DNA from: JAZNOL01 sp045580815
GTDB lineage: Bacteria; Bacillota; Clostridia; RUG12999
DNA length: 34,890 nt
Assembly: GCA_045580815.1 (NCBI GenBank)
Contig: JAZNOL010000092.1
Span: forward strand, 1-34,890
Direction of reading: 5' to 3'
Below, piece after piece: positions 7,964 to 16,091 of this stretch. The notes beneath the pieces are model-generated. The model saw only the letters and a program-made list of their open reading frames with translations, had not been told where the DNA came from and made no database searches. Each line of letters begins with the position of its first letter. Positions within the stretch are counted from its first letter, which is position 1. A program made the position numbers and the translations under genes.

Positions 7964-8011
7964 GCAAAAAGCCCGGGAAAAATTTAAACAGAAAAAAGGA
8001 GAAAAACAAAC

Positions 8012-9076
8012 ATGAAAAAAGTAATTTGTTCAGTACTCGCTGCGGCTCTTGCGTCAAGCGCACTTGTTGCAGTAAGCGCAGAGGAAGCAGTAAAACCCGA
8101 AGAAGAGGTTATGCTTATTTCAGCAAACCCCACAGCAGAAGAAGACATCATGCTTATTGATGAGTCAGCAGAAGGCGATGTTGTTGTCGAAGAAACTATG
8201 CCCGAAAAAGTTACTTACAGCGGTGTTGTAAGCGAAATCGGCGAAGATTTTGTTGTAGTAGGCGAAAATGAGTTTCAGTTTAATACAGATGAAAATACAT
8301 ACATCTGTGACTATGACCTCAATCCGGTAGAAGAGATTAAAGAAGGCGACATGGTAACAGCTGTTGTTTCAACAATGACAACAAGAAGCCTCCCGCCTCA
8401 GGCATATGCATTCTACATTTTTGTAAACACAGAAGAATCAATGGCAGCTCCCATTTTTGCAGTTGTTGATACTAACGAAAACGGTGAAATCATGTCAGCA
8501 GACGGAAACAATAAAATTGTTTACACAGAAGAAACTTCTGTTGTTGCAAATAAAATCAAAATTGCTCTTAAAGGTCAGGATATTACAGCAGGTTCAGAAA
8601 TCGTTGCATTCGCAACAACAGTTGGAATGAGCCTTCCGGCACATGTTCCGGCAGAAAAAATTGCTGTTTTAAATCTTGCACCTGTTGAAGTAGTTGAAGA
8701 AGAAACAGAAGCACCTGAAGAAGAAATCAAAGTTGAAGGTATTGCTGGTGTTGAAAAAATCGTAGTAGACGGCAAAGTTTATGACGCAGTTTTCGATTTA
8801 CTCAAAGAAGGCGAAGATGTTAAACTTCCGCTTCGTGCAGTTTGCGAAGGCCTTGGCTTTAACGTTCTCTGGAACGATGCAGACCGTAGCGTAAGAATTT
8901 TTGCAAACGAAACAGATGTAACTGTTAAAATTGGTCAGACATTGGCAAGAAGCGCAGATGTTCCGGTTATCGTAAACGACAGAACTTACACAGGAATTTC
9001 ACTGTTCAACATTCTTTTCGGTGAAACAGCACTTGCTGAAATCGAAGGCGGAATTATCACAGTAACAACAAAATAA
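8012..9076 (+). CDS. Exported protein with C-terminal copper-amine-oxidase-N-type domain
   Basis: The product is 354 residues, with a signal peptide (residues 1-23, hydrophobic core VLAAALASSALVAV, cleavage after VSA). The next 30 residues are strongly acidic. The centre (about 65-225) looks like beta-rich sequence that I do not recognise. The last 110 residues match the copper amine oxidase N-terminal-type domain (also called a stalk domain): VKLPLRAVCEGLGFNVLWND, RSVRIF, VTVKIGQ. In Clostridia this domain is found in surface proteins without oxidase activity. The protein is probably secreted or wall-associated; no anchor is visible. AAAAAAGGAG upstream supports the ATG at 8012. Transcription probably starts from the motif at 7921. 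Confidence 0.75.
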   Translation: MKKVICSVLAAALASSALVAVSAEEAVKPEEEVMLISANPTAEEDIMLIDESAEGDVVVEETMPEKVTYSGVVSEIGEDFVVVGENEFQFNTDENTYICDYDLNPVEEIKEGDMVTAVVSTMTTRSLPPQAYAFYIFVNTEESMAAPIFAVVDTNENGEIMSADGNNKIVYTEETSVVANKIKIALKGQDITAGSEIVAFATTVGMSLPAHVPAEKIAVLNLAPVEVVEEETEAPEEEIKVEGIAGVEKIVVDGKVYDAVFDLLKEGEDVKLPLRAVCEGLGFNVLWNDADRSVRIFANETDVTVKIGQTLARSADVPVIVNDRTYTGISLFNILFGETALAEIEGGIITVTTK

Positions 9077-9087
9077 TTTTAAAACAG

Positions 9088-9137
9088 AAGGCTGTTGCAG
9101 ATGAGTTTAAATTACTCAAATGCAGCAGCCGTTTTTT
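9088..9137. terminator. Terminator between convergent genes
   Basis: GGCTGTTGCA pairs with TGCAGCAGCC (one G-T pair), with an inner GAGT/ACTC stem, followed by a T6 run. It ends the exported-protein gene. It also lies ten bases past the GH3 stop on the other strand, where the tail is only moderately T-rich. Confidence 0.85.
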
Positions 9138-9147
9138 ATAAGATTTT

Positions 9148-11031
9148 TTAAAATTTTACCGCAACGATTTCGCCTTTTTTTATAGATACCTTTTTAAATC
9201 CGCATAAGTTTTTATGCGGAATATATTCAAATTTCAAAACAGAATAATTTACGTCAAAATCACCTTTATTTTCAAGTATAACCGTATTTTCATCCGTCCA
9301 TGTTTCTGTGATTTCAGAATATGTAAGTCCAAATCCAAACTCATAAACAGGAGTTCCTTTAAAGAATTTGTATGTGCGGTTTTCCATTGAATAATCCTCA
9401 AAAGGCGGCAAATCGTCGATTGATTTATAAAATGTAACTGGCAATCTTCCGCTTGGTGATACTTTGCCGAAAATAATGTCGGCAAGGGCTTTTCCTCCCA
9501 TTGCACCGGGATAAAAGCACTGTATAACTGCATCACATTGCTCTTTTTGCTCCGAAAGGTTTATACAACTGCCGCTGACGTTGACAAAAATAACAGGCTT
9601 GCCGAGAGCTATGATTTTTTTGTACAGGTTTTTCTGTAAATCGGGAAGCTCAAGGTTCGGTTTGTCACCGCTTTCAAAAGCGTTGTAAGAGTCGCCTTCT
9701 TCGCCCTCAAAAGACGGGTCAATGCCCATACACATAATAATAACATCCGAGTTCCGTGAAGCAATTATTGCTTCTTTTTCGCTTGTGCAGATGTGGTGAA
9801 TGCTGTGTTTTTCATCAAAAATGTGACAGCCTTTTGCGTATTTTACATCACCATATTCCTGAATTCCTCTGAGAAGTGTGTAGTATTTTGACGGCATACC
9901 GTTATAGTTGCCGAGAAGTACGTCTTTTGAATCGGCATTAGGACCGATAACCGCAACCTTTGTGCCTTCTTTAAGCGGCAGAATACCGTTGTTTTTCAGC
10001 AGAACAATACTTTCCTGCGCCATTTTGAGGTTTGTTTCTTCGTGTTTTTTGCACTCCATAACCTCAAAAGGAATGTTGTCATATTCACAGTCGTCATCGA
10101 ACATTCCCAGTCTGAAACGGGCCTCAAAAAGACGTTCTACAGCGGTTGTGATTGTTTCTTCGGAAATAAGCTCAAGTGCAACAGCGCTTTTCAGCCATTT
10201 ATAGGCTGTTCCGCAGTTAAGGTCACAGCCGTTATTGACAGCAAGGGCAGCACTTTCAGCCTCATTTGATGTGATTTTGTGTCCGCTGTTTATATCGCAA
10301 ATTGCGCCGCAATCGGACACAACATATCCGTCAAAGCCGAACTCGTCTCTTAAAATATCCTGAAGAAGAGTTTTGCTTGCACAGCAAGCCTCTCCGTTTG
10401 TGCGGTTGTACGCACCCATAACTGCTGACGGCTGTGCATTTTCGATGCAATATTTAAACGCCCACAGATACGTTTCGTATAAATCTTTTTTGTTTGCAAC
10501 AGCATTGAAACTGTGTCTGCCTTCTTCGGGCCCGCTGTGTACGGCGTAATGTTTTAAGGTTGCATCAACCTTGCGGTATTTTCCGTTGCCCTGCATACCT
10601 TTTACAAAAGCTGTGCCCATTCTGCCTGTCAGATATGGGTCTTCGCCGTAAGTTTCGTGTCCTCTGCCCCATCGGGGGTCGCGGAAGATATTTATATTAG
10701 GCGACCAGTATGTTAAACCCTGGTATATCTCGGTTTCGCCAAATTTTTTATATTCGTTATACTGTGCCCTTGCTTCGGTTGAAATTGTATCGCCAACCGT
10801 CTGCATAAGCTCATCGTTAAAACTTGCCGCCATACCTATAGCCTGCGGAAAAACCGTTGCCGTACCTGTGCGTGCCACGCCGTGCAGACCTTCATTCCAC
10901 CAGTTGTAAGCAGGAATGCCAAGACGTTCAATTGCCGGCGCTTCGTACTGCATCTGTGCAATTTTTTCAGGTAATGTCATTTGGGCAACAAGTTTTTTTG
11001 CACGTTGTTTAAAAGTTTTTTCGCTGTTCAT
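9148..11031 (-). CDS. GH3 glycosidase, probable beta-xylosidase
   Basis: The product is 627 residues and has GH3 architecture. Residues 1-310 form a catalytic barrel with WWNEGLHGVARTG, NINIFRDPRWGRGHETYGEDP, LKHYAVHSG and GFDGYVVSDCGAI; Asp240 fits the nucleophile. Residues 340-560 form the second alpha/beta domain (MAQESIVLLKNNGILPL, FVNVSGS). The C-terminal fibronectin-III-like part is short compared with typical ~700-residue members. It ends in VYEFGFGLTYS and a small domain. The N-terminal motifs resemble beta-xylosidases, and xylA lies 13 bases upstream in the same operon, so cleavage of xylo-oligosaccharides to xylose is likely. There is no signal peptide, so it is intracellular. The ATG has AAAGGTG upstream. 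Confidence 0.9.
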   Translation of the reverse strand: MNSEKTFKQRAKKLVAQMTLPEKIAQMQYEAPAIERLGIPAYNWWNEGLHGVARTGTATVFPQAIGMAASFNDELMQTVGDTISTEARAQYNEYKKFGETEIYQGLTYWSPNINIFRDPRWGRGHETYGEDPYLTGRMGTAFVKGMQGNGKYRKVDATLKHYAVHSGPEEGRHSFNAVANKKDLYETYLWAFKYCIENAQPSAVMGAYNRTNGEACCASKTLLQDILRDEFGFDGYVVSDCGAICDINSGHKITSNEAESAALAVNNGCDLNCGTAYKWLKSAVALELISEETITTAVERLFEARFRLGMFDDDCEYDNIPFEVMECKKHEETNLKMAQESIVLLKNNGILPLKEGTKVAVIGPNADSKDVLLGNYNGMPSKYYTLLRGIQEYGDVKYAKGCHIFDEKHSIHHICTSEKEAIIASRNSDVIIMCMGIDPSFEGEEGDSYNAFESGDKPNLELPDLQKNLYKKIIALGKPVIFVNVSGSCINLSEQKEQCDAVIQCFYPGAMGGKALADIIFGKVSPSGRLPVTFYKSIDDLPPFEDYSMENRTYKFFKGTPVYEFGFGLTYSEITETWTDENTVILENKGDFDVNYSVLKFEYIPHKNLCGFKKVSIKKGEIVAVKF

Positions 11032-11044
11032 TGTATATCACCTT

Positions 11045-12358
11045 TCATGAAAAAATAATTGAATTTACAACACTTTCAAGATATTCCTGTCTGCCGCTTT
11101 CGTTTTTACAGGTGTTTTCAAGGTTGAGAGCATAATTTGCCAGACTTTCAAGGTCAGCTTTGCCACTTACGATATCTGCACCGATGCCTGTTTTGTAGGA
11201 AGAATATCTTTTTTCTACAAACTCATCAAGACGTCCGTCCTCAATGATTTTATATGCCTTTTTAAGTCCAAGGGCAAATGCATCCATGCCGGTTATGTAC
11301 GCAAGAAGCAAATCGTCCAGGGTCATTGATGCTCTGCGTGTTTTTGCGTCAAAGTTAAGACCACCGTGTGTAAATCCACCGTTTTTCAGCACTTCAAGCA
11401 TACAGAAGGTGGTTTCGTAAACATCCCACGGAAACTCGTCGGTATCCCAGCCAAGCAACAAATCGCCCTGGTTGGCATCAATTGATCCGAATGCACCGTT
11501 AATTCTGGCAACGCAAAGTTCGTGACGGAAGGTGTGCCCCGCAAGTGTTGCATGGTTTGCTTCAATATTGAGTTTGAAATCATTGTCAAGACCATATTTA
11601 CGTAAAAATGCAAGTACGGTTGATGCATCAAAGTCGTACTGATGCTTGGTGGGTTCTTTCGGTTTTGGCTCAATATAGAAATCACCGTCAAAACCGTGGC
11701 TTCTGCCGTAATCCACAGCCATTTTCATAAGACGTGCCATGTTGTCAAGTTCAAAACCCATGTCGGTGTTGAGCAGAGTTTCATAGCCTTCTCTGCCACC
11801 CCAGAAAACATATCCTTTGCCACCAAGCTCGATTGTGATGTCCAGTGCTTTTTTAATCTGAGCTGCCGCACAGGCAAAAACATCAGCATCACAGGAGGTT
11901 CCTGCACCGTGAACATATCTGGGATTTTTAAAGCAGTTAGCTGTTCCCCAAAGCAGTTTTATGTCGTACTTTTTCATTTGCTCTTTTATAATAGGAACAA
12001 TTTTATCAAGATTGTCAGAAAATTCTTTTAAATTTCTACCCTCGGGAGCAATGTCCATGTCATGAAAACAAAAATATTCAATCCCCAGCTTGTGCATAAA
12101 TTCAAAACCGGCATAAATTTTGTTTTCAAAAACCTCCATATCAGATTTGCCGCCGAAGGTTTTGTCAGTTGTGCCAACGCCGAACATATCCGTGCCATCG
12201 CCGCAAAGGGTATGCCAGTAGCTCATGGCAAATTTAAGATGGTCTTTCATGGGTTTGCCGCCAATAAGCTCATCTTTGTTATAAAATTTGAAAGAAAACG
12301 GATTTTCGCTCTGTGTTCCTTCGTATTTTACTGTGTCAATATTAAAATAGTTGGTCAT
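11045..12358 (-). CDS. xylA: Xylose isomerase
   Basis: The product is 437 residues, the class II length. It converts D-xylose to D-xylulose in the cytoplasm with two divalent metals. Visible signatures are FHDMDIAPEG with catalytic His99 and Asp102, LLWGTANCF, FWGGREGYETLLNTD, IEPKPKEPTKHQYDFD and LNIEANHATLAGHTF (metal Glu and His). GLNFDAKTRR follows near 330. The start is ATG at 12358: GAGGTG sits six bases before it, and the GTG at 12367 is part of this ribosome site. It is first in the operon with the GH3 gene. The divergent AraC-type gene and the paired sites at 12416-12453 suggest xylose-responsive activation. No xylulokinase is in the window. Confidence 0.97.
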   Translation of the reverse strand: MTNYFNIDTVKYEGTQSENPFSFKFYNKDELIGGKPMKDHLKFAMSYWHTLCGDGTDMFGVGTTDKTFGGKSDMEVFENKIYAGFEFMHKLGIEYFCFHDMDIAPEGRNLKEFSDNLDKIVPIIKEQMKKYDIKLLWGTANCFKNPRYVHGAGTSCDADVFACAAAQIKKALDITIELGGKGYVFWGGREGYETLLNTDMGFELDNMARLMKMAVDYGRSHGFDGDFYIEPKPKEPTKHQYDFDASTVLAFLRKYGLDNDFKLNIEANHATLAGHTFRHELCVARINGAFGSIDANQGDLLLGWDTDEFPWDVYETTFCMLEVLKNGGFTHGGLNFDAKTRRASMTLDDLLLAYITGMDAFALGLKKAYKIIEDGRLDEFVEKRYSSYKTGIGADIVSGKADLESLANYALNLENTCKNESGRQEYLESVVNSIIFS

Positions 12359-12385
12359 AATTTTCACCTCATTATTTTTTTCTTA

Positions 12386-12414
12386 ATTATATCATATTAA
12401 TGCGAAAATATAAA
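12386..12414 (-). promoter_or_regulatory. Promoter of the xylA-GH3 operon
   Basis: On the minus strand, a perfect TATAAT (12386-12391) lies 17 bases from a poor -35 hexamer TTTATA (12409-12414). A good -10 with a bad -35 is typical of activator-dependent promoters. The -10 is 27 bases before the xylA ATG. Confidence 0.65.
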
Positions 12415-12415
12415 C

Positions 12416-12453
12416 ACACATGTTGCTTTTTTGTGGACAAATATTGCTTTTTT
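12416..12453 (-). promoter_or_regulatory. Tandem operator half-sites, probable AraC-family binding site
   Basis: On the plus strand, ACACATGTTGCTTTTTT (12416-12432) and ACAAATATTGCTTTTTT (12437-12453) are direct repeats with a period of exactly 21 bp and 14 of 17 positions identical. The proximal copy abuts the weak -35 of xylA. Two direct half-sites 21 bp apart next to a poor -35 is the arrangement of araI1-I2 in the E. coli arabinose system. The adjacent AraC-type gene is the natural candidate regulator. Confidence 0.6.
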
Positions 12454-12472
12454 AAAAAATATAAAATATATC

Positions 12473-12501
12473 TTGTTTTATGTAAAACTTTGTGATAAAA
12501 T
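12473..12501 (+). promoter_or_regulatory. Promoter of the AraC-type regulator
   Basis: TTGTTT (12473-12478), a 17-base spacer and TAAAAT (12496-12501). It is divergent from the xylA promoter, with the paired half-sites between them. Confidence 0.6.
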
Positions 12502-12551
12502 AGAAAAAGAAATAAAATGTGTGCAAAAAATTGCTTAGAGGTGGTGAAAAA

Positions 12552-13367
12552 ATGGCAGATGCTTTGTTTGAACGACATAACAAACCGATAAATCAGTTTC
12601 CGTATATTCAGCTTGAAAACAAAAACCACAATTATATGCTTCATTATCATGAAGAAATGGAGATTATTTTTGTGCAATACGGCGATGTGGCAGTTCGGCT
12701 TGGAGCAGAAGAAATACGTACATCGGGCGGTGATATATGCATCGTAATGCCGGGAGAAGTTCACAGCATCCGTTCAGAAACGGACAGTAATGACTATATT
12801 ATAAAAGTTAATATCTCGCCATCAGTTGAAAATATCAACCCTGAAAAAATACGTCTTTTAAACAGCAAAATATCGCCGGGGAATGAGAATTACAGCGTGT
12901 TTGCGGATGTGATTGATAAAATCAAAAAAGAATATACAGAAAAGAAACCCGGGTACGAATTTGAAATATGTTCAGAGACAAACCGTTTTATAGCGGCGGT
13001 TTTTCGCCTTTTGCCTCATACGAAATTGGATAGCACAAAAAATATCAATCTGCTTAATATTATAAATAAATATCTTGAAAAAAATTATGCAGAAGAAATT
13101 ATGCTCGACACAATAGCAAAGGAATGTCATTTTTCAAAATGCTATTTTGCCCATGAATTTAAAAAACTAACCGGAATGACTTTTATAAACTATTTGTCTG
13201 TGTTCAGACTAAAAAAAGCGGTGGCACTTCTAAAAAACAGTGATATGAAAATGACAGAGATTGCAGAGTTTAGTGGATTTTCAAATATACGCTCATTTAA
13301 CAGAACATTTAAAAAGCATTTTGGAAAATCACCGGTGGAATACAGAAAACTAATAGATTTAAAATAA
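12552..13367 (+). CDS. AraC-family transcriptional regulator, probably of the xylose operon
   Basis: The product is 271 residues. The N-terminal half is a cupin-type sensing domain (MLHYHEEMEIIFVQYGDVAVRLG and IVMPGEVHSI). The C-terminal ~100 residues carry two helix-turn-helix units typical of AraC/XylS: MLDTIAKECHFSKCYFAHEFKKLTG and MTEIAEFSGFSNIRSFNRTFKKHFGKSPVEYR. I chose the ATG at 12552, which has AGAGGTGGTG just upstream. The GTG at 12519 would give 11 extra residues through that ribosome site. It is divergent from xylA, with 193 bp between the starts. I infer that it senses xylose or a xylo-oligosaccharide and activates xylA-GH3. The ligand is not shown by sequence. Confidence 0.9.
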   Translation: MADALFERHNKPINQFPYIQLENKNHNYMLHYHEEMEIIFVQYGDVAVRLGAEEIRTSGGDICIVMPGEVHSIRSETDSNDYIIKVNISPSVENINPEKIRLLNSKISPGNENYSVFADVIDKIKKEYTEKKPGYEFEICSETNRFIAAVFRLLPHTKLDSTKNINLLNIINKYLEKNYAEEIMLDTIAKECHFSKCYFAHEFKKLTGMTFINYLSVFRLKKAVALLKNSDMKMTEIAEFSGFSNIRSFNRTFKKHFGKSPVEYRKLIDLK

Positions 13368-13374
13368 TATACCC

Positions 13375-13416
13375 AAAAAATGACTCAATCCATTTGTTGG
13401 AGATGAGTCATTTTTT
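13375..13416. terminator. Bidirectional terminator, AraC gene and feoB 3' end
   Basis: AAAAAATGACTCA pairs perfectly with TGAGTCATTTTTT across a 16-base loop, with six A and six T at the ends. It serves the plus-strand regulator and the minus-strand feo genes. Confidence 0.88.
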
Positions 13417-13444
13417 GTAAGGTTTAATATAGCAATTGATTTTG

Positions 13445-14285
13445 TTATACAAATATTTTAGAAATACCGGAGATTAACAGGCACAGTACAACTCCAAATG
13501 CAAGTGGCAAAACGGCAGAAAGAAGTGTCCATTTCAGGCTGCCTGTTTCTTTTTTTATAGTAAGAAGCGTTGTTGCACATGGCCAGTGGAACATAGAAAA
13601 CAGCATTGTGCAAAGGGCGGTGGTAAGTGTCCAGCCGTTTGCAGAAAACAGATTTTGCAATTGGCTGACACTTTCATATTCGGTCAGCACTCCGCCTGAC
13701 ATATATGCCATAACTATTATCGGAAGCACAATTTCGTTTGCCGGAAGTCCTAAAATAAATGCTGTAAGTATCACGCCGTCAAGCCCTAAAACTGTGCCGA
13801 TGGGATTTAAAAGGCTTGTAAAACCAGAAAGGACAGATGAGCCTCCGATGCTGATATTTGCTAAAATCCAGATTATAAACCCTGCCGGTGCGGCAGATAT
13901 AAGTGCTCTGCCCAATACGAAAAGCGTACGGTCAAAAACCGAACGGACAATCACTTTGCCAATCTGCGGACGGCGATAAGGTGGAAGCTCAAGTGTAAAT
14001 GATGACGGATGCCCTTTTAACAGTGTTACAGAAAGCAGCTTTGATGCGGCAAACGTTAATAAAATGCCAAGCAGAATAAATCCGGTAAGAATAATGGCAG
14101 ACAACACACTGTCTCCCAAACCACCCCCAACAAAAAAAACGGAAATCAGGGTAATAAGTGTTGGAAATTTGCCGTTGCAAGGGACAAAGGCGTTTGTTAC
14201 TGCGGCTATAAGCTTTTCTCTTGGTGAGTCAATAATTCGCGAGCCAACCACGCCTGCGGCGTTGCATCCAAATCCCATGCACATG
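13445..14285 (-). pseudogene. feoB: 3' part of feoB, separated from its 5' part by a mobile element
   Basis: The 278 codons following the junction encode the C-terminal half of the ferrous iron permease FeoB. It opens with the family's conserved CMGFGCNAAGVVGSRIIDSP, then PCNGKFPTL (gate region), several membrane segments and a C-terminal FHWPCATTLLTIKKE segment. The N-terminal half lies at 17493-18797. Joining them at the CACATG repeat gives ...SLTMCMGFGCN... in one frame. No ribosome site precedes this fragment, and the in-frame ATGs near 14284 are internal FeoB codons. It is probably not translated unless the element leaves. No frameshift or stop is seen in it, which suggests a recent or reversible insertion. 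Confidence 0.88.
14280..14285. repeat. Attachment-site core, left junction of the feoB element
   Basis: CACATG occurs here and at 17494-17499. Outside lies feoB sequence (AATCCC at 14271-14276); inside lies element sequence (GCTTTT at 14292-14297). Recombination between the two copies rejoins feoB exactly. Confidence 0.8.
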
Positions 14286-14308
14286 AAAACGGCTTTTGTC
14301 GGACAAAA

Positions 14309-15874
14309 TTAAACGATTATTTTGAGTTTTGTATACTGTTTTTCATATTTTGATTTAAAATGAATATCAATAGCAACTTTACAGTTATCAGGCTGATGAA
14401 TATATATTTTTTCTATAAAGCTGTTTAAAATTTCTGTTGTCAGCTGTTCAAAATTCATAATCCTATCATAAACAGAAGAAATATCAAGAAGACACGTTTG
14501 CTCAAATTCTATTTTTGCCTTTTTTAGCAAGGCAAGATTGGTTTCGGCTTGCTCTTTTTCGGTTTTGTATTTATTTAGTAAAGCTGAAAACGAAGAAGAT
14601 TCAATAAAATCCGAATATTTGTCATCAAACAGTTTTAAAATTTTTTGATTTAAAACTTCAATCCGCTGTTCGCAATCAGAAATTTCTTTTAACAAGGATT
14701 TGTTTTTTTCTGTGATTATTTCATTTAGAAATGCAGTTTTTTCTTTGTCGGAAAAATAAGTAAACTCCTTTAAAACACGTGTTACGGCAGAACATAAAAA
14801 ATCGTAAGAAATACGATGATTGTTACACATATTTTTACCACCGTGCTTGTAACCTCCGCAAACAAGATATTTGTTGTTTCCGGAAACAGCACTTGACATA
14901 TTCCTGTCGCAATCAAAGCATCTTGCAATACCCGAAAAAATATTTTCAAATTTGTAATTTTGGCGTTTTGTTCGGCTTTTCAGTGACGCATGAGCCCTAT
15001 CCCAAGCATCTTGTGAAATTAGCGGCATATGGGTGTTTTTGCATATAATCCACTCGCTTTTCGGCACAGGATAAGAGCATTTGCTCTTGAAACTCGGTTT
15101 TTTTGTTTTTCCCTGAACAGTATGCCCCAGATAAACTCGGTTGTTTAAAATTTTAATGACCGTTGAAGGTGTCCATTTTGATGAAATGCGGTTGCCGTTG
15201 TTTCTGTATGCAGATGGAGTTGGGGAGCTTTTGTTGTTTAAAAATACTGAAATTTCGTAAGAGGAATGACCGTTTTCTGCCAAAGTGAAAATCTCTTTGA
15301 CAATTTCAGAGGCAGTCTTGTCGGGGACAAGCAGATTTTTATTTGATTTATCTTTTTTGTATCCAAACGGAGCAAAAGACCCTATAAACTCACCGTTTTT
15401 CATTTTTGTTTCAAGAGAGGAACGGATTTTGTTTGATATATCAGCAGAGTAAAGCTCGTTTGTAAAATTATAAACAGGCGTGATGATGTTATAACTGCTG
15501 TCACGTCTGTCTGTGTCGAGATTTTCGGTAACAGAAATATACCGAACCCGTTTTTTTGGAAAAAATGTGTCAAGTAAAAATCCGGTTTCGGCGGAATTTC
15601 TCCCAAGGCGGGATAAATCCTTTGTTATAACAAGATTGATTTTGTCCATTTCAATATCAGCGGTCAGTTTTGAAAAACCGGGACGGTTTTCAAAATTTGT
15701 GCCGGAAAATCCGTCGTCAATATATTCGCCTGTTATGTAAAATCCGTTGTCACAGCAGAATTTTTTAAGAATTTTTCGTTGCGACTCAATAGAACCGCTT
15801 TCTCCCGGTAAATTGTCATCTTTTGAAATTCGCATATAAATAGCGGTTTTGTATAAATCATTTCTGATTGACAT
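14309..15874 (-). CDS. Large serine recombinase (site-specific integrase)
   Basis: The product is 521 residues. The N-terminal resolvase domain (about 8-155) has AIYMRISKDD, with catalytic Ser17 and Arg15, and DGFSGTNFENRPGF and TKDLSRLGRN. The recombinase domain follows (about 170-300, APFGYKKD, NNRVYLGHTVQGKTK). Then comes a zinc-ribbon CFDCDRNM...YLVCGGY...MCNNH, a coiled-coil segment (about 385-455) and a C-terminal IEKIYIHQPDNCKVAIDIHF. This order is that of large serine integrases such as TndX/TnpX. It cuts both DNA strands at att sites through a phosphoserine link. GGAGG lies six bases before the ATG at 15874. It sits next to the left attachment site, as integrases usually do, and overlaps a small upstream ORF by 17 bases. 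Confidence 0.95.
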   Translation of the reverse strand: MSIRNDLYKTAIYMRISKDDNLPGESGSIESQRKILKKFCCDNGFYITGEYIDDGFSGTNFENRPGFSKLTADIEMDKINLVITKDLSRLGRNSAETGFLLDTFFPKKRVRYISVTENLDTDRRDSSYNIITPVYNFTNELYSADISNKIRSSLETKMKNGEFIGSFAPFGYKKDKSNKNLLVPDKTASEIVKEIFTLAENGHSSYEISVFLNNKSSPTPSAYRNNGNRISSKWTPSTVIKILNNRVYLGHTVQGKTKKPSFKSKCSYPVPKSEWIICKNTHMPLISQDAWDRAHASLKSRTKRQNYKFENIFSGIARCFDCDRNMSSAVSGNNKYLVCGGYKHGGKNMCNNHRISYDFLCSAVTRVLKEFTYFSDKEKTAFLNEIITEKNKSLLKEISDCEQRIEVLNQKILKLFDDKYSDFIESSSFSALLNKYKTEKEQAETNLALLKKAKIEFEQTCLLDISSVYDRIMNFEQLTTEILNSFIEKIYIHQPDNCKVAIDIHFKSKYEKQYTKLKIIV

Positions 15875-15992
15875 TTACATCCTCCGAATAAGAAAGATTT
15901 TTTAAAATCAGCATTTTCAAAAGTGATTTGATTTCGTTTTTATCCGGTGCATAAATTTTCAAATCTGCAAAAACAGTCTTTTTACTTTTCAA
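15858..15992 (-). CDS. Small 44-residue protein overlapping the recombinase start
   Basis: A TTG start at 15990-15992 follows a near-perfect ribosome site GGAGGTG by six bases. The 44 codons give a lysine-rich product beginning MKSKKTVFADLKIYAPDKNE, with a short amphipathic LLKMLILKNL stretch. The stop TGA lies inside the recombinase gene, giving a 17-base overlap in another frame, so the two are probably translationally coupled. I recognise no family. Position, size and charge fit an accessory protein such as a recombination directionality factor or repressor, but that is inference. It is too short for most gene callers. Confidence 0.6.
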   Translation of the reverse strand: MKSKKTVFADLKIYAPDKNEIKSLLKMLILKNLSYSEDVNVNQK

Positions 15993-16031
15993 AAAATCAC
16001 CTCCGTTTAATGTATGAAAAAGGCATCATCA

Positions 16032-16075
16032 ATTATAACAAAAATATTGACAACACATAATAAATGATGTAAAAT
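16032..16075. promoter_or_regulatory. Overlapping divergent promoters inside the element
   Basis: Plus strand: TTGACA (16047-16052), a 17-base spacer and TAAAAT (16070-16075), a strong promoter for alkD-PHP. Minus strand: TATAAT (16032-16037) with a poor -35 (ACATAA region, about 16055-16060) for the small ORF and recombinase. The two overlap, so transcription of the cargo and the recombinase may compete. Confidence 0.65.
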
Positions 16076-16091
16076 AATATGGGTGATAAGC

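Noticed and set aside
11642..12031. 129-codon plus-strand frame inside xylA
   Set aside because: xylA on the other strand is full-length with all catalytic motifs. The frame has no ribosome site or recognisable domain.
12387..12764. 125-codon minus-strand frame across the xylA-araC intergenic region
   Set aside because: It runs through the promoters and paired operator sites and into the AraC gene. Its composition is that of AT-rich noncoding DNA, and it has no ribosome site.
14309..15874. Insertion sequence or IS607-like transposon
   Set aside because: The recombinase is a large serine integrase with a zinc ribbon and coiled coil. There is no TnpB-like partner, no terminal inverted repeats at the ends and no transposase. 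The junctions fit attL and attR.
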